Shown in pieces: positions 23,878 through 33,189 of a DNA stretch of 64,000 nucleotides. How positions within the stretch are numbered: position 1 is the first letter of the stretch; each line of letters begins with the position of its first letter. This DNA comes from Nocardia goodfellowii (GTDB taxonomy: Bacteria > Actinomycetota > Actinomycetes > Mycobacteriales > Mycobacteriaceae), in the NCBI RefSeq assembly GCF_017875645.1, contig NZ_JAGGMR010000001.1, forward strand, positions 1,550,001 through 1,614,000, in the 5' to 3' direction. The notes beneath the pieces were generated by a model. The model made no database searches. It saw only the letters and a program-made list of their open reading frames with translations, and was not told the origin of the DNA. The translations under genes were made by a program, and so were the position numbers.

Positions 23878-24602
23878 TAAGCGACTCCTTGAGCGGGGCG
23901 AGAGGTGAGCAGTGCGGACAACGGCCGGAACGGCTGCAGCCAAGCACCCTCGTCGGGCAGCGACTCGAGGCTGACCCGTGGCAATGGTTCACGGAACACA
24001 CCCGGGATGTCCTCGAGATCGATGAACTCGAGGGTATCCGATGTGACGGCCCAACTCGCGTGCTCGCGGAACCCCAATACTTGTACGGGGATGCCGTGTG
24101 CGGCAAGTTTTTCCAGGGGTTCGCGGAAGGCCTGGCCGTCCGCGGACGCGACCATGATGCCGGCCAGTCCGGCGCCGCGGCTGCGTAGTTCGATGTGGGC
24201 CAGCATGTCCGCGTCGACATCGGAGTCCTCGTCGACTTTCGGCTTGGCGAAAACCGCGTAGCCGACATTGCGCAGCGCCTCCACCCACGGCCGCACCACA
24301 TCGGCGGTGCCGGGCGCGATATTGGTGAAGACGGTGGCTTCCGGTTCCACCCGGGTCTGGCTGCCGACGGACAGTTCGGCGGTGCGGGCGAGCAGCCAGC
24401 GGCCCAGCGCGTCGAAACGCGGGCGGTAGGCGGCGGTCGGTCTGCCGCCGAGGATGGCGCCGAGGCCCATGTCCAGATTCGGCGCGTCCCAGACGAGCAG
24501 GACCCGGCGCACGTCCGGTGTCGAGACGCTCAACACTTCGGGGCCCTGCACCTCCCCGGCAACATCGGTGACCTCGGAGGCCAACTCACTGGCGATCATC
24601 AT
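23877..24602 (-). CDS. NYN-domain protein (Rv0207c orthologue)
   Basis: A 241-residue protein with a NYN/PIN-like nuclease fold: VRRVLLVWDAPNLDMGLGAILGG (catalytic Asp in WDAPN), then NVGYAVFAKPKVDEDSDVDADMLAHIEL and GIMVASADGQAFREPLEKLAAHGIPVQVLGF, giving the acidic cluster expected for metal-dependent RNA cleavage. The C-terminal third (TSDTLEFIDLEDIPGVFREPLPRV) is specific to this family. The start (ATG 24602 or 24599) overlaps the trmB stop as ATGA, and the stop overlaps the mmpL3 GTG, so trmB-NYN-mmpL3 is one coupled unit. A role in regulating envelope transcripts is speculative. Confidence 0.85.
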   Translation of the reverse strand: MMIASELASEVTDVAGEVQGPEVLSVSTPDVRRVLLVWDAPNLDMGLGAILGGRPTAAYRPRFDALGRWLLARTAELSVGSQTRVEPEATVFTNIAPGTADVVRPWVEALRNVGYAVFAKPKVDEDSDVDADMLAHIELRSRGAGLAGIMVASADGQAFREPLEKLAAHGIPVQVLGFREHASWAVTSDTLEFIDLEDIPGVFREPLPRVSLESLPDEGAWLQPFRPLSALLTSRPAQGVA

Positions 24603-25414
24603 TCGATCTTGCCCCATATGAACTCGGTGATGGCGCTTCCGGCGCGTTGTGCCTTGCCTTCGAATTTCGTGACGGGGCGGTCGAACCCGATCGGCGCGGT
24701 GTCGCGATGCTCGGCGCTGACGCCGCCGGTAGCCTCGTTCAAGCCGGTGAGCTGCGGTTCTCCGGCTCCCACCGCGGCGATCCACTCCGCGTAATCGGCA
24801 TGGTCGGTAGCGACGTGCAACACACCTCCGGGCCGCAGGCGGCTGGCGATGAGCGACAGGGTGGCGGGCTGCAGCAGTCGGCGTTTGTGGTGGCGCGCCT
24901 TGGGCCACGGGTCCGGAAAGAAGACGCGCACACCGGTAAGCGAATTCTCGGCAATCATATTTTCCAGCACGTCGACGGCATCGCCGCGCAGCAACCGGAT
25001 ATTGCCGATGTCCTCGCGTTCGATGCGCTGCACGAGCTGGGCCAGGCCTGGCTGGTACACCTCGATGCCGATGAGGTTCAGGTGCGGTTCGGCCTGGGCC
25101 ATCTCGGCGGTGGCCGTGCCGGTGCCGCAACCGATCTCGATGACCAGCGGTGCGGAGCGGCCGAACCAGGCGTCGGCGTCGAGCGGTTCGTCACCGACCG
25201 GGCGGCCGATCCGGGGCCACATGCGGTCCCAGGACGCTTGCTGATTCGGGGTCAGCGCGCCGCGGCGGGAGCGGAAACTGGTGACCCGCGGGTAGAGGCG
25301 GGAGCCGGTGGTGGAGCGTCGTCCGGCTTCGAGGGGGACCGCGGCTGTGGACGGCCCCGGAACCGACTCGTCAGTATGGTTAACGGCGTCGTTCACGCGT
25401 CCATTGTCCAGCAT
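24599..25414 (-). CDS. trmB: tRNA (guanine-N7-)-methyltransferase
   Basis: A 271-residue SAM-dependent enzyme that makes m7G46 in tRNA. Conserved blocks are LVIEIGCGTGTATAEMAQAEPHLNLIGIEVYQPGLAQLV (SAM site), NIRLLRGDAVDVLENM, VRVFFPDPWPKARHHKRRLLQPA (signature PDPWPKxRHxKRRL) and HVATDHADYAEWI. The N-terminal 45 residues are hydrophilic and variable, and GTG 25396 is a possible alternative start. It is the first gene of the unit trmB-NYN-mmpL3, as in mycobacteria. Confidence 0.95.
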   Translation of the reverse strand: MLDNGRVNDAVNHTDESVPGPSTAAVPLEAGRRSTTGSRLYPRVTSFRSRRGALTPNQQASWDRMWPRIGRPVGDEPLDADAWFGRSAPLVIEIGCGTGTATAEMAQAEPHLNLIGIEVYQPGLAQLVQRIEREDIGNIRLLRGDAVDVLENMIAENSLTGVRVFFPDPWPKARHHKRRLLQPATLSLIASRLRPGGVLHVATDHADYAEWIAAVGAGEPQLTGLNEATGGVSAEHRDTAPIGFDRPVTKFEGKAQRAGSAITEFIWGKIE

Positions 25415-25466
25415 CGTGTCAGGGGGACGCTAAGCGAACCCCGGGGAGCGCCTCGAGCGGCGTAAT

Positions 25467-26930
25467 TCAGGCCGCGCGTTCTCGCTGTAGCCGCGGGGCG
25501 GACGGGGTCTCCGAGCGCAGCGGCTGCCCCAGCACCACGCGTGCCGCGGTGGACGCCATCTCCAGCAGGCCACGTATTCCGGCGGGGGAGGCGAGGACCG
25601 ACCAGACGGTGGTATCGGTGTTGGCGGTCGCGGGCGCCCCGGCCAGCCGGTCGGCCAGCCAGCCGAGGGTGATCGGGGTATGCAGCACCAGCATGGAGAA
25701 GTGCTCGCTGAGCCGGTCGCGCACATAGGTGACGTGCGCGCCGCCGTCGCGATAGCGCGTCACCTGGCCATCGACGCCGTCCATGTGGATGATCTGGTCG
25801 TGCACCGGTTGCACCACCAGCAGCGGACAGGCCGGGGTCGAGTTGCCCAGGCGCAGATCGTCGAACATGGTCTTGAACTCCGGGCTGTCGAGCATCTGCT
25901 CCAGCGGCTCGCCGGTGAGGAAGTCGCCGAGCCGCTGATTGGCGAGCCCGACGATCGAGCCGACCGGGGTGGAGTTCTCCGCATGCGTGACGAACTTCTG
26001 CCCTTCCGCGGTGAGCCCTTCACGGACCACGGCGCCGAGGGCGGGGTAGAGCTTGTGCAGGGCGGCGATGACGACGGCGGGCAACCCGGCGTACGCGGTT
26101 CCGTTGAGCCGCAGGAAAACCTGGCCGGGGTCGCCGACCGGCGCGCCGAGCACCGCGCCGACGAGATTGAGCTCCGGCGCGTAGGTCGGCGCCATCTCGA
26201 CCAGCCACGAACTGGCCATCCCGCCGCCGGAGTAACCCCAGGCCGCGACCTGAGTGCCCGAATGCAGGCCGAGCGGCGCGAAACTCAGTGCGGCGCGCAC
26301 GCCGTCGAGTGCGCGGTAGCCGGGTTCGCGGGGCGCGCCGAAATTGCCGTGCGGCCCTTCGTGATCGGCGATGGATACCGCCCAGCCGCGGCGCAGCGCG
26401 TTGGCGACCAGCAGCCATTCGAACTGGGTGACCGCGCCGATCGCCCGCGCGCCGCGGCGCAAAGCGTAAGAGGGCGCGCATTTTTCGGTGACCGCGTCCA
26501 TCGCGGTCTGGAACGCGAGCAGCGGGCGTTCCTCCGCCGGGTCCGTGCCCGCGGGCAGCAGGACCGTGGTGACGGCGGCCTCCGGCGTGCCGTGCATATC
26601 GGTGCTGCGGTAGAGCAGTTGCCAGGCCGAAACCTGCTGCGGCACCACACCGAACAGCGCGAGCTCGATCTTGCGGCTGCGCAGCACGGTACCGGCGGGC
26701 CGGTTCGCGAAGCCCTTGGGCGGCCGGTGGAACGGGTCCGCGCTGGGCAGGGGCGGCGTCTTGCTCGTCAGCAGCTGGGCCGAATTCAGCAGGATCTGGG
26801 CGGAGTTCACCAAGATCTGCGCCGAGTTCAGCACCACCTGGGCGGCGTTGCCGCGCGCGGGCTCCGCGCTGATCCGATGCCGGCGCATGCGCTTCGGCGC
26901 GGTCTGGGTAATGGCGTCGCTGCTCATCAC
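25467..26930 (-). CDS. Secretory-lipase (LIP) family alpha/beta hydrolase
   Basis: A 487-residue hydrolase of the PF03583 type, which in Actinobacteria includes triacylglycerol lipases and esterases. The nucleophile elbow is GYSGGG (AAWGYSGGGMASSWLVEMAPTYAPELNLVGAVLGAPVG), the acid is in VQPVHDQIIHMDGVDGQV and the His in RLSEHFSMLVL. There is no classical signal peptide. Instead residues 27-54 form a perfect 7-residue repeat array (LNSAQIL type), after a basic start KRMRRHRI. The gene and its divergent SDR neighbour are inserted between trmB and the GTPase pair relative to mycobacteria. Confidence 0.85.
   Translation of the reverse strand: MMSSDAITQTAPKRMRRHRISAEPARGNAAQVVLNSAQILVNSAQILLNSAQLLTSKTPPLPSADPFHRPPKGFANRPAGTVLRSRKIELALFGVVPQQVSAWQLLYRSTDMHGTPEAAVTTVLLPAGTDPAEERPLLAFQTAMDAVTEKCAPSYALRRGARAIGAVTQFEWLLVANALRRGWAVSIADHEGPHGNFGAPREPGYRALDGVRAALSFAPLGLHSGTQVAAWGYSGGGMASSWLVEMAPTYAPELNLVGAVLGAPVGDPGQVFLRLNGTAYAGLPAVVIAALHKLYPALGAVVREGLTAEGQKFVTHAENSTPVGSIVGLANQRLGDFLTGEPLEQMLDSPEFKTMFDDLRLGNSTPACPLLVVQPVHDQIIHMDGVDGQVTRYRDGGAHVTYVRDRLSEHFSMLVLHTPITLGWLADRLAGAPATANTDTTVWSVLASPAGIRGLLEMASTAARVVLGQPLRSETPSAPRLQRERAA
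26769..26852 (-). repeat. Four tandem 21-bp units encoding a heptad repeat in the lipase
   Basis: Residues 27-54 of the lipase read GNAAQVV, LNSAQIL, VNSAQIL and LNSAQLL: four 7-residue units with Asn, Ala and Gln at fixed positions. The DNA units are 21 bp each but have diverged at synonymous sites, so the array is old and maintained by protein selection. It predicts an amphipathic helix with an Asn/Gln face. Confidence 0.8.
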
Positions 26931-27065
26931 GACCTCCCCGCCCGCCCGGGTGGACGGACTCTGTGTATATATCGGACCAGCTTCGATGGGTGTTCCGCAG
27001 ATCGCGCCGAAAAGTGCATATTGTTCGAAATCGGCTGGTACGCACCGTTACTCATGCTGATCTTC

Positions 27066-27094
27066 TTGCAGAGTATGGGAGTGCGGTGTATCTG
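27066..27094 (+). promoter_or_regulatory. Candidate promoter of the SDR gene
   Basis: TTGCAG (27066-27071) and TATCTG (27089-27094) are separated by 17 bp, 44 bp before the SDR start. A leftward promoter for the lipase may use the TATATA run near 26965-26972, but no clear -35 was found for it. Confidence 0.45.
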
Positions 27095-27138
27095 TGAACC
27101 CTGGTTATAGGACGCGCGGGCGGCACTAGACTGCGCCC

Positions 27139-27921
27139 ATGAACTCACCGACGGTGTTCATCACCGGTGCGGCCGCGGGCATCGGCCGGGCCACGGCTCT
27201 GCTTTTCGCTGCGCAGGGCTATCAGGTCGGCGCGTACGACATCGACGAAATCGGCCTCTCCCGCCTGGCCGCGGCCATCACCGAGGCCGGTGGCGCGGTG
27301 CGGACCGGCGTGCTGGATGTGACGAACGCCACGCAGTGGGCCGAGTGCCTCGCCGAATTCCACGGCGCGACCGGCCGGCTCGACATCTTGATCAACAACG
27401 CGGGCATCCTGCGCTCCGGCGCCTTCGAGGACATCGAACCCGCCGTGCACCGCGCCGTCATCGAGGTCAACGTCGTCGGCGTCATCAACGGCACGCATGC
27501 CGCGTTCCCGTTTCTACGGGACACCCCGGGCGCGCAGGTAGTGAATCTCTGTTCGGCCTCGGCGATCTACGGCCAGCCCGAACTCAGCAGCTACGGCGCC
27601 TCCAAGTCCGCGGTCAAGAGCCTCACGGAGGCCCTGGATCTGGAATGGGAACGCCACGATATCCGGGTGCTCGCGATCTGGCCGCTGTTCGTCGCCACCG
27701 CCATGGTGGACGGCGTGCGGACCGGTACCACGCAATCCCTCGGCGTTCATCTGACCGCCGAAGACGTGGCGGCCGGCATCTGGGCGGCCGTCAGCACACG
27801 CGGCCGGCTGCCGAAGGTGCACTACGAGATCGGCGCCCAGGCCAAACTGCTGGCCGCGGCGGGCAAGTACGCCCCGAACTGGGCCACCCGCACGGTCAAC
27901 AAATACCTGGCCAAACGCTGA
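27139..27921 (+). CDS. Short-chain dehydrogenase/reductase (SDR)
   Basis: A 260-residue classical SDR: cofactor motif VFITGAAAGIGRATALLFAAQG with Asp in AYDIDE, which favours NAD(H); NNAG in LDILINNAGILRSG; catalytic Ser in NLCSASAIYG; and YGASK with Tyr and Lys. The C-terminal region (RLPKVHYEIGAQAKLLAAAGKYAPNWATRTVNKYLAKR) resembles actinobacterial SDRs acting on lipophilic substrates. It diverges from the lipase gene across 208 bp. The link to lipid turnover is inferred from that neighbour. Confidence 0.88.
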   Translation: MNSPTVFITGAAAGIGRATALLFAAQGYQVGAYDIDEIGLSRLAAAITEAGGAVRTGVLDVTNATQWAECLAEFHGATGRLDILINNAGILRSGAFEDIEPAVHRAVIEVNVVGVINGTHAAFPFLRDTPGAQVVNLCSASAIYGQPELSSYGASKSAVKSLTEALDLEWERHDIRVLAIWPLFVATAMVDGVRTGTTQSLGVHLTAEDVAAGIWAAVSTRGRLPKVHYEIGAQAKLLAAAGKYAPNWATRTVNKYLAKR

Positions 27922-27983
27922 ACCAAGCGCGTGCGCCGGCCCTGCGTCTGACAGAATTGCGCAGCGAGAAGGGGGATGGAGCC

Positions 27984-29120
27984 TTGCCGACAGCGACCGA
28001 ATTCAATGGGCAACCGCGCGAGCGCGGAGTGCCGACACGGGAACAGGATCAGCTCGATCAGCTGCTTGTCCACTTGCAGGCGTCTGGGGCGGATCCCCAG
28101 ATCGGGTACCACGCCGGCGTCGCGGTGAATTCCTGGCGCCGGCCGCCGCGGATCCAGGTCACCGGCCGGGCACACGCGGGCCGGACGACGGTGCTGCACG
28201 CGCTGGCGCTGATGTCGGCCGCGGAGACCGGACCGGTGGACGAGCCGGGGCAACCCGATCCGGTGATCGACGCCGATCTCGTCGTCTACGTGCTGTCCGG
28301 TTCACCGTTGCCCGCCGATCGCCGGATTCTGGACGCGTTGCCGCCGGAGCGCACCGTCGTCGTGCTGAACAAGGCCGACGCCATCGGCACCCGCTGGGCC
28401 GACGCCGTCTTCGCCGCCGACCAGTACAGCCGGGAGCTGGGGATCGTGGTGCTGCCGGTGGTCGCCTCGCTGGCCGTGCGCACCCGCGCCGGTGCGGTGT
28501 CCGATCCGGAGCTGGCCACGCTGCGCCGGCTGGCCGAATCCGGGGATCCCACGTTGACGCTGTCCTCGGATCTGTTCACCTCGCCGGCCCTGGGCCCGGA
28601 TGTGGCCGAGCGCGAACAACTTCTGGAGCGCTGGGATTTCTACGGCATCACCTGCGCGCTGAGCGCGCTGCGCCGCGCACCCGAACTGTCCGGGCACCAG
28701 ATCCTGCAGATCTTGCACGCGGTCAGCGGCATCGACCCGCTGCATCGCCTGCTCCATCGCCGGTACGAGCAGGTCACCGCGTTGCGCGGGGGCGAGATGC
28801 TCGACGAACTGGCGCGCCTCGCGGCCCGCGCGGTCCCCGGCGTGCACGGCCGGGCGCGCGATTTGATCGAGGGCTACCTGGACAGCGACGACGCGATGTG
28901 GACCGCGCTGTGCGCGGGTGTGGCCAACCCGTCCGTCGCCCATCTCGCCGCCGGTTACCCCTCGCCCGCGCCCGCCGACGCCGACGACGCGTTGCACCGG
29001 GCCGCGCGTTGGCGCGCGGTCGTCTCCAGCGACATGTCCCCGGCTGCCCGGCGCGCGGCGTTGCGCGCGCACAACGGCTACGTCCGGCTATGGGAGCGAA
29101 TGAGCAGTGCCGGACTCTGA
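27984..29120 (+). CDS. GTPase-like protein with altered P-loop (Rv0209 orthologue)
   Basis: A 378-residue soluble protein. The nucleotide region reads IQVTGRAHAGRTTVLHAL, a P-loop with Arg in place of the invariant Lys. It is followed by VIDADLVVYVLSGSPLPADRRIL and the intact guanine motif NKAD (VVVLNKADAIGTRW). The rest is helical. The likely start is TTG 27984 behind GGGGGATGGA; no ATG or GTG fits. It overlaps the next gene by 14 bp. The pair lies between trmB/mmpL3 and pckG as Rv0209-Rv0210 do, so function in the envelope is suspected but unproven. Confidence 0.75.
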   Translation: MPTATEFNGQPRERGVPTREQDQLDQLLVHLQASGADPQIGYHAGVAVNSWRRPPRIQVTGRAHAGRTTVLHALALMSAAETGPVDEPGQPDPVIDADLVVYVLSGSPLPADRRILDALPPERTVVVLNKADAIGTRWADAVFAADQYSRELGIVVLPVVASLAVRTRAGAVSDPELATLRRLAESGDPTLTLSSDLFTSPALGPDVAEREQLLERWDFYGITCALSALRRAPELSGHQILQILHAVSGIDPLHRLLHRRYEQVTALRGGEMLDELARLAARAVPGVHGRARDLIEGYLDSDDAMWTALCAGVANPSVAHLAAGYPSPAPADADDALHRAARWRAVVSSDMSPAARRAALRAHNGYVRLWERMSSAGL

Positions 29121-30663
29121 GCAACCGGATTCGGCGCGGCGGGCGAGGAGGCCCGCTGTGTCCCCGGTTGATTCGCCGACCGAGACCTTGCCCGCCGAGG
29201 TGGAGAAGGTGGTCGCGCGCTGGAACCCGCAGGGCGCGGCACTGCTGAAGGCGATGCGGTCCGGCGGCGGTGCGGCGACGGTGACTCTGATCGGTCCGGA
29301 CGACGCCAACACCACGCTGCTGCGCACCGAGTTGGCGCGGTTCGAACCGCGGGTCGACCTCACCGACCCGATGCCCGACTCCGGCGCGGCGGTGGAGAGC
29401 ACCTCGCCCGCGGGTATGGCCCCGAACACGGTCGTGCTGGTCCTGCTCGACGCGGGCAACACCCTCGGCACCGGCACGCTCGAGCTCTTGCGCCGCCTGC
29501 GGGCCGACGACATCCGAATCCTGCTCGCCATGAACGCCATCCACGCCTACGGCGACTGGCGTTCGGTGCGGCAGCACAATCAGGAACTGCTCGCCGCCCA
29601 CGGTTACGGCGAACTGGACATCCTGCCGGTCTCGGCGAAACTCGCCGCCGCCGCCCGCGCCACCGACGACGCCAGCCTGCTGGACCGCTCGGGCCTCACC
29701 GCCCTGCACGCCGAACTGACCGCCGCGGCCACCGGCGCTCCGGGTGACGGCCGGTTCGCGGCGGTCACCACCCGTGTTCTCACCGATACGCGGCAACGCA
29801 TCGTGGGCCAGGTCGAGAAGCTGCGCGCCGCCACCGAGGTGGACCGCTGGCGCGTGGAACGCGCGACGCTGCTCGCCGGCCGGGACGGCGGTCGCGCCGG
29901 GGTGATGGCCGCGTTGCGCGGTCAGTTGCATCTGGCTCGGGTCGATCTGATGACCGAGGTCGGTTCGCAGATCCGCTCCCTGCATGTCGCCGCGCGCGCC
30001 GAGCTCGACCGACTCCGCCCGAAGGAGCTGGACGCCTACCCGGACCGTCTGCAACAGTCGGTGACCGAACTGACCGGCGCCCTGGACCAGCAGATCGACC
30101 GCCGGCTGTCCGCGCTCGTCGATCGTCTGGAGGGCACCGCCGGATTGCGGCATCTACGCCGCGATCCGGCCCCGCGGGTCGGTCCGGATCCCGAGCCTCG
30201 GCATCGAGGTGTCGAAGATCACTTGATGGTCGCCCTGGGTGCCTCGGCCGGTGTCGGTCTCGGTCGCCTGCTGGTGGCTCCGCTGGCTTTGGTGCCGGCT
30301 CTGGATTTCGCCAGCATTCCGGTGACGCTGCTGCTCGGCGGCCTGGTCGCGTGGTGGGTGGTGCGGGCGCGCCGGCAAGTCGCCGACCGCGCTCATGTCC
30401 GGCAGTGGATGGCCGACGCCCTGGTCAACGTCAAGGCTCAGCTCGAACAACGGGTCGCCACGGCACTGGTGGAATCGGAAACCGAGCTGGCCGACCAGGT
30501 GGTACGCGCCAGCGCCGCGCGCATCCTCGAAACCGACCGCCGGGTGGCCGAATTGGAGGCCAGAATCCGCCGTGCGGGCGCGGAACAGCCCGGGCAACTC
30601 GCCGCGTGCAAACGGGACGTGGACACGCTGGATCAGCATCTTCGCCCTGTTGATCCGGCCTAA
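29107..30663 (+). CDS. GTPase-like membrane-associated protein (Rv0210 orthologue)
   Basis: A 518-residue partner of the preceding gene. The N-terminal domain has a degenerate P-loop (VTLIGPDDANTTLLRTEL, with no Lys) and VLVLLDAGNTLGTG. The middle is helical and basic (TRQRIVGQVEKLRAATEVDRWRVERATLLAGRDGG). There are one or two membrane helices near 370-415 (LMVALGASAGVGLGRLLVAPLALVPALDF, IPVTLLLGGLVAWWVVRARRQ), and a coiled-coil tail. This layout recalls bacterial dynamin-like or YcjX-type stress GTPases that remodel membranes, here with weakened nucleotide sites. GTG 29107 overlaps the upstream stop by 14 bp. Confidence 0.72.
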   Translation: MPDSEQPDSARRARRPAVSPVDSPTETLPAEVEKVVARWNPQGAALLKAMRSGGGAATVTLIGPDDANTTLLRTELARFEPRVDLTDPMPDSGAAVESTSPAGMAPNTVVLVLLDAGNTLGTGTLELLRRLRADDIRILLAMNAIHAYGDWRSVRQHNQELLAAHGYGELDILPVSAKLAAAARATDDASLLDRSGLTALHAELTAAATGAPGDGRFAAVTTRVLTDTRQRIVGQVEKLRAATEVDRWRVERATLLAGRDGGRAGVMAALRGQLHLARVDLMTEVGSQIRSLHVAARAELDRLRPKELDAYPDRLQQSVTELTGALDQQIDRRLSALVDRLEGTAGLRHLRRDPAPRVGPDPEPRHRGVEDHLMVALGASAGVGLGRLLVAPLALVPALDFASIPVTLLLGGLVAWWVVRARRQVADRAHVRQWMADALVNVKAQLEQRVATALVESETELADQVVRASAARILETDRRVAELEARIRRAGAEQPGQLAACKRDVDTLDQHLRPVDPA

Positions 30664-30935
30664 GAGTGGGTAATAAGACAGCACCCGATTCCGTACTGGT
30701 CGTCATACCGCGTTAACCTCTAAGCAGGAACCTGGGCGTCCGCTTCGTCCTTGTACGCCGCTCAGCCGGGGCGCGCTTTACGACTGGTCGTAGCGGGAGC
30801 CTTCACCGCCAATGGTGGCGCTTGGTGTGTTCGCGCTGGTCACAGGCCCGCCGTAGCGACTGCTCGCAGGTCGCTGGAAACGGTCGGCCAGGGCGGGCGT
30901 CTACACCTCGAGCCGCCCATCTCAGGAGAGTTTTC

Positions 30936-32759
30936 ATGACCTCAGCGACCATTCCTGGTCTGTCCGACGGAAACGCGCCCACCGCGCACCGCGAACTGCT
31001 CGCCTGGGTACAGGAAGTCGCAGAGCTCACCCAGCCGGAGCGGGTGGTCTGGGCGGACGGTTCCGACGCGGAGTGGGATCGACTAACCGCTCAACTCGTC
31101 GAAGCGGGCACCTTCAAGAAGCTCGACGAGAAGAAGCCGAACTCGTTCCTGGCGCTCTCCGATCCCTCCGATGTGGCGCGTGTCGAATCCCGCACCTACA
31201 TCTGTTCCAAGTCCGAAGCCGACGCCGGCCCGACCAACAACTGGGTCGATCCCGCCGAGATGCGCGCCACCATGACCGAGCTGTATCGCGGCTCGATGAA
31301 GGGCCGCACTTTATATGTGGTGCCGTTCTGCATGGGCCCGCTCGGCGCCGAGGATCCCAAGTTGGGCGTCGAACTCACCGACTCCGAGTACGTCGTGGTG
31401 TCGATGCGCGTGATGACCCGCATGGGCGCCGCCGCGCTGGAGAAGCTGGGCACCGACAAGCCGTTCGTGAAGTGCCTGCATTCGGTGGGCGCGCCGCTGG
31501 CCGAGGGTCAGGCCGATGTGCCGTGGCCATGCAACGACACCAAGTACATCACCCACTTCCCCGAGGACCGCGAGATCTGGTCCTACGGTTCCGGTTACGG
31601 CGGCAACGCACTGCTCGGCAAGAAGTGCTACTCGCTGCGTATCGCCTCGGCGATGGCGCACGACGAGGGCTGGCTGGCCGAGCACATGCTCATCCTCAAG
31701 CTCATCTCCCCGGAGAACAAGGCCTACTACATCGCCGCGGCGTTCCCGTCGGCCTGCGGTAAGACCAACCTCGCGATGCTCCAGCCGACGGTTCCCGGCT
31801 GGCGCGCGGAGACCCTGGGCGACGACATCGCCTGGATGCGGTTCGGCGCGGACGGCCGCCTGTACGCGGTGAACCCGGAGTTCGGTTTCTTCGGCGTGGC
31901 GCCCGGCACCAACCACAGCTCCAACCCGAACGCGATGGCCACCATCGACGCGGGCAACACCGTCTACACCAATGTCGCGATGACCGACGACGGCGATGTC
32001 TGGTGGGAGGGCCTGGAGGGCGAGCCCGATCACCTGATCGACTGGAAGGGCAACGACTGGTACCGGCGGGACACCGAAACCCTCGCCGCGCACCCGAACT
32101 CGCGGTACTGCACGCCGATGTCGCAATGCCCGACGCTGGCGCCGGAGTGGGACGACCCGCAGGGTGTGCCGATCTCGGCGATCCTGTTCGGCGGTCGCCG
32201 CAAGACCACCATCCCGCTGGTGACCGAGTCCTTCGACTGGGAGCACGGCGTGTTCATGGGCGCCACCATGTCCTCGGAGCAGACCGCCGCGGCCGAAGGC
32301 AAGGTCGGCACCGTGCGTCGCGATCCGATGGCGATGCTGCCGTTCCTCGGCTACCACGTCGGTGACTACATGAACCACTGGATCACTCTCGGCAAGAACG
32401 CGGACGCGAACAAGCTGCCGAAGATCTTCTACGTCAACTGGTTCCGCCGGGGCGACGACGGCCGCTTCCTGTGGCCCGGGTTCGGCGAGAACTCCCGCGT
32501 GCTGGAGTGGATCGTCGGCCGCATCGAGGGTTCGTCCGGCGCCGAATCCACCGCCATCGGCCATGTGCCGCACGCCGCCGACATGGATCTGGAAGGCCTG
32601 GACGTGGACGCCGCCGACGTCGACGAGGCGCTCGCGGTGAATGTCGAGGAGTGGCGCAAGGAGATCCCGATGATCGAGGAGTGGTTCGAGTTCGTCGGCG
32701 ACAAGCTGCCGTCCGGCGTGCGCGACCAGTTCGAGGCGCTGAAGCAACGCCTCGGCTGA
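30936..32759 (+). CDS. pckG: Phosphoenolpyruvate carboxykinase (GTP)
   Basis: A 607-residue GTP-dependent PEPCK converting oxaloacetate to PEP in gluconeogenesis, essential for growth on lipids in mycobacteria. Signature regions are [25 protein letters not shown], the P-loop with catalytic Cys [16 protein letters not shown], the metal site [23 protein letters not shown], and [29 protein letters not shown] 30936 has AGGAGAG upstream. A strong terminator follows at 32778. The 272-bp upstream gap holds no visible gene. Confidence 0.97.
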   Translation: MTSATIPGLSDGNAPTAHRELLAWVQEVAELTQPERVVWADGSDAEWDRLTAQLVEAGTFKKLDEKKPNSFLALSDPSDVARVESRTYICSKSEADAGPTNNWVDPAEMRATMTELYRGSMKGRTLYVVPFCMGPLGAEDPKLGVELTDSEYVVVSMRVMTRMGAAALEKLGTDKPFVKCLHSVGAPLAEGQADVPWPCNDTKYITHFPEDREIWSYGSGYGGNALLGKKCYSLRIASAMAHDEGWLAEHMLILKLISPENKAYYIAAAFPSACGKTNLAMLQPTVPGWRAETLGDDIAWMRFGADGRLYAVNPEFGFFGVAPGTNHSSNPNAMATIDAGNTVYTNVAMTDDGDVWWEGLEGEPDHLIDWKGNDWYRRDTETLAAHPNSRYCTPMSQCPTLAPEWDDPQGVPISAILFGGRRKTTIPLVTESFDWEHGVFMGATMSSEQTAAAEGKVGTVRRDPMAMLPFLGYHVGDYMNHWITLGKNADANKLPKIFYVNWFRRGDDGRFLWPGFGENSRVLEWIVGRIEGSSGAESTAIGHVPHAADMDLEGLDVDAADVDEALAVNVEEWRKEIPMIEEWFEFVGDKLPSGVRDQFEALKQRLG

Positions 32760-32777
32760 CCCGCGCCTGAAACGCCG

Positions 32778-32811
32778 ACCGCCCGCACCGTTTCCGAACG
32801 GTGCGGGCGGT
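32778..32811 (+). terminator. Intrinsic terminator of pckG
   Basis: A perfect 15-bp GC-rich stem (32778-32792 with 32797-32811), a 4-base loop TCCG and a following TCTCTTT run, 19 bp after the pckG stop. Confidence 0.88.
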
Positions 32812-32997
32812 TCTCTTTGCCGGACAAGGGCTTTGTCGGCGGGTCCTACCTGCCGATCCCGGCCGAATGCCCGTTGTGCGAGGTTTGCCAGAAGCTGTCT
32901 TATGCTGGCGTCGATCCGTCAATGACGCCTGTCCAGTCCGGATGCTGACAGATAGCTATCGGCCTGAACTGCTTCCTATCGAGAGGTGGTTTCCCGC

Positions 32998-33189
32998 ATG
33001 ACCGATCTGGAGTCCGGCGGACCGCGGACCCCGATGGTGACAGATTCGGAGCTGACCGGCGTGAGCACGCCGCTGCGCCGGGCCGCGGGACGGCTGGAGG
33101 CGGTGCTGCCGCCCGGCTGGCGGGTGGAGGTGGTCGACCCGCAGACCCCGGACGGTCAGCCCGCCTTACGCGTGGTGATGCCGGATTAG
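32998..33189 (+). CDS. Small conserved protein (63 aa)
   Basis: A short soluble protein, MTDLESGGPRTPMVTDSEL at the N terminus and LEAVLPPGWRVEVVDPQTPDGQPALRVVMPD at the C terminus, suggesting a small beta-hairpin unit. ATG 32998 lies 9 bp after GGTGG and gives a natural end overlapping the convergent aldehyde dehydrogenase gene by 4 bp. No family is recognised. Good codon usage and a free upstream region behind the pckG terminator support a real gene. Confidence 0.55.
   Translation: MTDLESGGPRTPMVTDSELTGVSTPLRRAAGRLEAVLPPGWRVEVVDPQTPDGQPALRVVMPD

Noticed and set aside
22150..23880. A 576-codon open frame antisense to mmpL3.
   Set aside because: Shadow of a strongly supported RND transporter; composition is dominated by His, Gln, Asp and Gly.
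30664..30935. Searched for a riboswitch or small RNA upstream of pckG.
   Set aside because: No recognisable aptamer or clear hairpin with T-run was seen.
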